Below are positions 5,584 to 7,643 of a DNA stretch of 7,643 bases, piece after piece. A program made the position numbers and the translations under genes. Source of the stretch: Phototrophicales bacterium (GTDB lineage: Bacteria; Chloroflexota; Anaerolineae; Aggregatilineales; Phototrophicaceae); the NCBI GenBank assembly GCA_002794515.1, contig PGTJ01000111.1, positions 1 to 7,643 on the forward strand, read 5' to 3'. Every line of letters begins with the position of its first letter. Within the stretch, counting starts at the first letter, position 1. The notes below the pieces were generated by a model, which saw nothing but the letters and a program-made list of their open reading frames with translations, had not been told where the DNA came from and made no database searches.

Positions 5584-6427
5584 GCTGTTTATAAGCAATC
5601 ACCAAAATTTCGATGTCCATTATCGGTGTTTCCAAGCCCAGTTCTGCACCAAATTGTGATGGAAATAACACCTCAACCGTCTGATACCCCGCATCGGTGA
5701 AAATCCGCTTGGCGGTATCCACATGACCGACCATGCCCGGATAATCACCAATCTGACTTTTGAAAAATCGTGCCGCGCCTTTGATTTGCTCTATCCCATC
5801 AAACCATGGCAAGTAACATACACATGCCCCTTCATCCGACATCACATCCGCCAGATAACGGACGACTTGTGTCAGTTCTGCATGGGTGAAGTATCCGCCT
5901 GTAATATCCATCACATCAGGGCGCGTATCTCCCAAAACATCGGTCAGGGCTATGGTTGATAAATCGGCTTTATATGTCTCGATATTATCGGGGATGATGA
6001 TGTCGGGTGCATGGCGCAAGCGTGTTTTCCGTTTTTGGATGACTTCTGGCGTATCGATCTCGATGACGCGCACATCAGGACGCTCATGGGCGATGAGGAT
6101 GGTCACAGGCGAAAATCCAACGGCGACCGTGGCTAAAATTGGTTGTGGTTTCTGAGGCATCGCCCGTAAAATGGCGGCTTTGAGCATGGGCGAGCGTGCC
6201 GCGATGAAGCGATGAGCGCGTGTATCTGGCACCATGAAAATCATCGCCTGTGCCATGAAGCGCCCCCGAATCGAACTTAAGGCGAGTGTGAGTGGCGATG
6301 GCGTGAGTTCCGCCCGTGCGCCAGATTGAAATTCAGACCCTTTTTGTTCTTGGGTATGCCCCAAAATAAACGAATCGTTGCTGGATGCCCGTTTGAGCAA
6401 AATCGGTTGGTCATATATTTCTGTCAT
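5576..6427 (-). CDS. SAM-dependent methyltransferase-like protein (leucine carboxyl methyltransferase-like fold)
   Basis: The 283-residue protein shows a class I methyltransferase pattern, with similarity in layout to the leucine carboxyl methyltransferase/O-methyltransferase group. An N-terminal helical region (about 35-95, including SSIRGRFMAQAM and SPMLKAAILRAM) precedes a motif I-like strand and turn, ILATVAVGFSPVTI (97-110). Then comes the acidic strand VIEIDTPEVIQKRKTRL (121-137), where the Asp/Glu would bind the SAM ribose. Strands PDVMDITGGYF (170-180) and ACVCYLPWF (201-209) follow. Motif I lacks the usual multiple-Gly pattern, so SAM binding is probable rather than certain. The substrate is unknown. 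GAGG at 6436-6439 on the minus strand lies eight bases before the ATG and supports this start. On the minus strand TATAAA (6451-6456) could serve as a -10. The gene stands alone between a convergent terminator and a divergent lipoprotein gene. Confidence 0.6.
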   Translation of the reverse strand: MTEIYDQPILLKRASSNDSFILGHTQEQKGSEFQSGARAELTPSPLTLALSSIRGRFMAQAMIFMVPDTRAHRFIAARSPMLKAAILRAMPQKPQPILATVAVGFSPVTILIAHERPDVRVIEIDTPEVIQKRKTRLRHAPDIIIPDNIETYKADLSTIALTDVLGDTRPDVMDITGGYFTHAELTQVVRYLADVMSDEGACVCYLPWFDGIEQIKGAARFFKSQIGDYPGMVGHVDTAKRIFTDAGYQTVEVLFPSQFGAELGLETPIMDIEILVIAYKQQK

Positions 6428-6588
6428 GTTTCGTGCCTCACGATACCTTTTTTATAAGCCTACCGCCCTTGTGGGATGAAACGGTTAACCCCGATTTAAG
6501 GCTTTGCAAGCGATTATGGGTGAAATGTTTACTTGCTAATTCGTCATTTTTGGCGACAATATGTGTCAGATGAACAAAGTGAGATGCT
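6428..6588. other. Divergent intergenic region of the methyltransferase-like and lipoprotein genes
   Basis: A candidate plus-strand promoter is TTGCTA (6533-6538), 16 bases, GACAAT (6555-6560), with four of six matches at each box. A perfect 8-base palindrome, GGTTAACC (6483-6490), lies midway and could be an operator site, although such palindromes are common by chance. The lipoprotein gene has only a weak ribosome site (GTGAG near 6579-6583). Confidence 0.25.
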
Positions 6589-7593
6589 ATGAGACGATTA
6601 CGCACCATAAGCCTGATGACAGGGTTGGTTATCGGTTGGATACTGAGCGGATGCGCCGCCACCACCGCGCAAATTATCCCCACCGACCCGCCAACCCTCA
6701 CACCGACATTTACAATTGAGCCGACCGATACGCCGAGTGTGATTATCACCGCCACCAGCACCCCACGCCCGACCCCATTGGGCGGTGCTACACCCACACC
6801 ACTCTTTGGTCCTACGCGCACCCCTGCGCCCGATGCGCCAACACCGACCCGTGCATTCGGTCCCAATGACCCGCGCATCGAATTTTTTACATCCGATTCG
6901 GTGGCGGTCGCCCCTGGTGAACGGGTGACATTATTCTGGTCTGCCAGAAATGCCAGTGCGGTGGTCATTTATCAACTCAGCCGAACAGGGGAACGAGAAC
7001 GGCTGTGGAATGTGGATACGGCGGGCAACTTGACCATCACCACCCGCTCCCGCGATCGAGGACAGGTGACATTTTTGATCAGCGCCAGCAATAATACGCT
7101 CACCGCAGAACAAACCTTGAGCATCCCGTTGGCATGTCCTGTCCAGTGGTTTTTCGGTCCACCACCAGAAGAATGTCCAGAAGATAATGCCCAACAAACA
7201 CTCATCATCGAGCAACAATTCCAAAGTGGGCGCATGATTTATATCGGCAATACCAATTCGGTGTATGTCTTGTTCAATGATGGTGGGTCGCCCAAATGGT
7301 TGCGCTTTGATAACCGCTATGACCCTGCTATTCATCCCGAAAGTCAAGAAAATTTCGTCCCACCACCCAATTTGTATCAGCCGATTGGCATATTGGGCTT
7401 TGTGTGGCGTGGCAACGATACCGTACGCAACCGCCTGCAATTGGCGACCAATGTACAGATTAGTTTCGATGGCTTCATCCAAACGGCTTTCACCTTCAAT
7501 AATGTGCCGAGCCTGTATATCAGCAGTACCGATGCTACCGTGTTGCGCCTATTGGGTACGGGTAGTGATTGGCAAATTATCACCGCGCCATAA
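6589..7593 (+). CDS. Secreted lipoprotein with Thr/Pro linker, Ig-like domain and a C-terminal Chloroflexota-type module
   Basis: The 334-residue protein begins with a lipoprotein signal: basic MRRLR, a hydrophobic core, then the lipobox LSGC, so cleavage should leave lipid-modified C22. Residues 23-92 are a flexible linker of repeated TPT/PTPT-type units. Residues 95-180 are beta-rich with an Ig-like pattern (VAVAPGERVTLFWSARNASAVVIY, then GQVTFLISASNNTLTAEQ), resembling bacterial Ig-like domains in surface proteins. From C183 to the end is a distinct module with a possible disulfide pair C183-C196, then QFQSGRMIYIG, VYVLFNDGG, PPPNLYQPIGILGFVWRG and a final beta-rich segment. I recall this module from many Chloroflexota secreted proteins; its function is unknown to me. 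The protein should sit on the outer face of the cell, perhaps as a wall or surface-binding protein. No catalytic motif is seen. Lipoprotein assignment is strong, domain naming moderate. Confidence 0.85.
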   Translation: MRRLRTISLMTGLVIGWILSGCAATTAQIIPTDPPTLTPTFTIEPTDTPSVIITATSTPRPTPLGGATPTPLFGPTRTPAPDAPTPTRAFGPNDPRIEFFTSDSVAVAPGERVTLFWSARNASAVVIYQLSRTGERERLWNVDTAGNLTITTRSRDRGQVTFLISASNNTLTAEQTLSIPLACPVQWFFGPPPEECPEDNAQQTLIIEQQFQSGRMIYIGNTNSVYVLFNDGGSPKWLRFDNRYDPAIHPESQENFVPPPNLYQPIGILGFVWRGNDTVRNRLQLATNVQISFDGFIQTAFTFNNVPSLYISSTDATVLRLLGTGSDWQIITAP

Positions 7594-7623
7594 ACTGTAA
7601 TTCGGTGTAAAATAAAGAGGGAT

Positions 7624-7643
7624 ATGAAGATCAGTCATACCCC
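7624..7643 (+). CDS. Possible start of the next gene, cut by the window end
   Basis: An ATG at 7624 opens a frame (MKISHT...) that runs off the window. A purine-rich AGAGGG (7616-7621) lies just before it, but with only two to three bases of spacing, which is short for a ribosome site. A TAAAAT at 7608-7613 may be a -10 box, with no good -35. Too little sequence remains to name a product or to be sure this is a gene. Confidence 0.3.

Noticed and set aside
6438..6968. A 176-codon minus-strand open frame rich in Gly and Val repeats
   Set aside because: It lies antisense to the Thr/Pro-rich lipoprotein linker; the Gly/Val repeats are the reverse complement of Thr/Pro codons. There is no ribosome site or family match.
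1..7643. CRISPR arrays, tRNA/rRNA genes, insertion sequences, toxin-antitoxin or defence genes
   Set aside because: No regularly spaced direct repeats, cloverleaf-like segments, transposase motifs or paired small toxin/antitoxin genes were seen on either strand.

Overview
The window looks like ordinary chromosomal DNA from a bacterium, most likely Chloroflexota of the Anaerolineae type. This is inferred from protein content. The secreted lipoprotein at the right end has the long Thr/Pro linker and the C-terminal module (GRMIY..., VYVLF.DG, PPPNLYQPIG, G.VWR) that I associate with that phylum. A DUF4230 protein, an F420-type luciferase-like oxidoreductase and an F420 gamma-glutamyl ligase fit the same picture. 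There is no rRNA, tRNA, CRISPR array, transposase or phage gene in the window.

Layout, left to right. Positions 1-429 (+) hold the C-terminal end of a tetratricopeptide-like protein that starts outside the window. On the minus strand, 1263-862 (a small SpoIIAA/STAS-like protein) and 852-433 (a DCC/DUF393 thiol-disulfide oxidoreductase-like protein) form a two-gene operon. Its upstream region, about 1264-1369, is shared with a divergent plus-strand gene for a membrane-anchored DUF4230 protein (1370-2161). That gene overlaps tail to tail by 18 bases with a GT-B glycosyltransferase of family 9 on the minus strand (3247-2144). The glycosyltransferase is translationally coupled, through a one-base stop/start overlap, to an upstream gene for a tiny single-pass membrane protein (start 3450 or 3453).

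From 3626 the plus strand carries an LLM-class F420-dependent oxidoreductase and then an F420-0:gamma-glutamyl ligase (CofE). One gene uses the cofactor and the other completes it by adding its glutamate tail. A hairpin plus T-tract lies between the two genes and may limit transcription into cofE. A strong convergent terminator at 5547-5583 separates cofE from a minus-strand methyltransferase-like gene (6427-5576). Divergently from that, a secreted lipoprotein gene runs 6589-7593, and a possible next gene starts at 7624.

No obviously new multi-gene system is visible. The points most worth following are the altered metal-site loop of CofE, the hairpin between the F420 genes, the small membrane protein coupled to the glycosyltransferase, and the AT-rich two-gene operon with its overlapping divergent promoter region.
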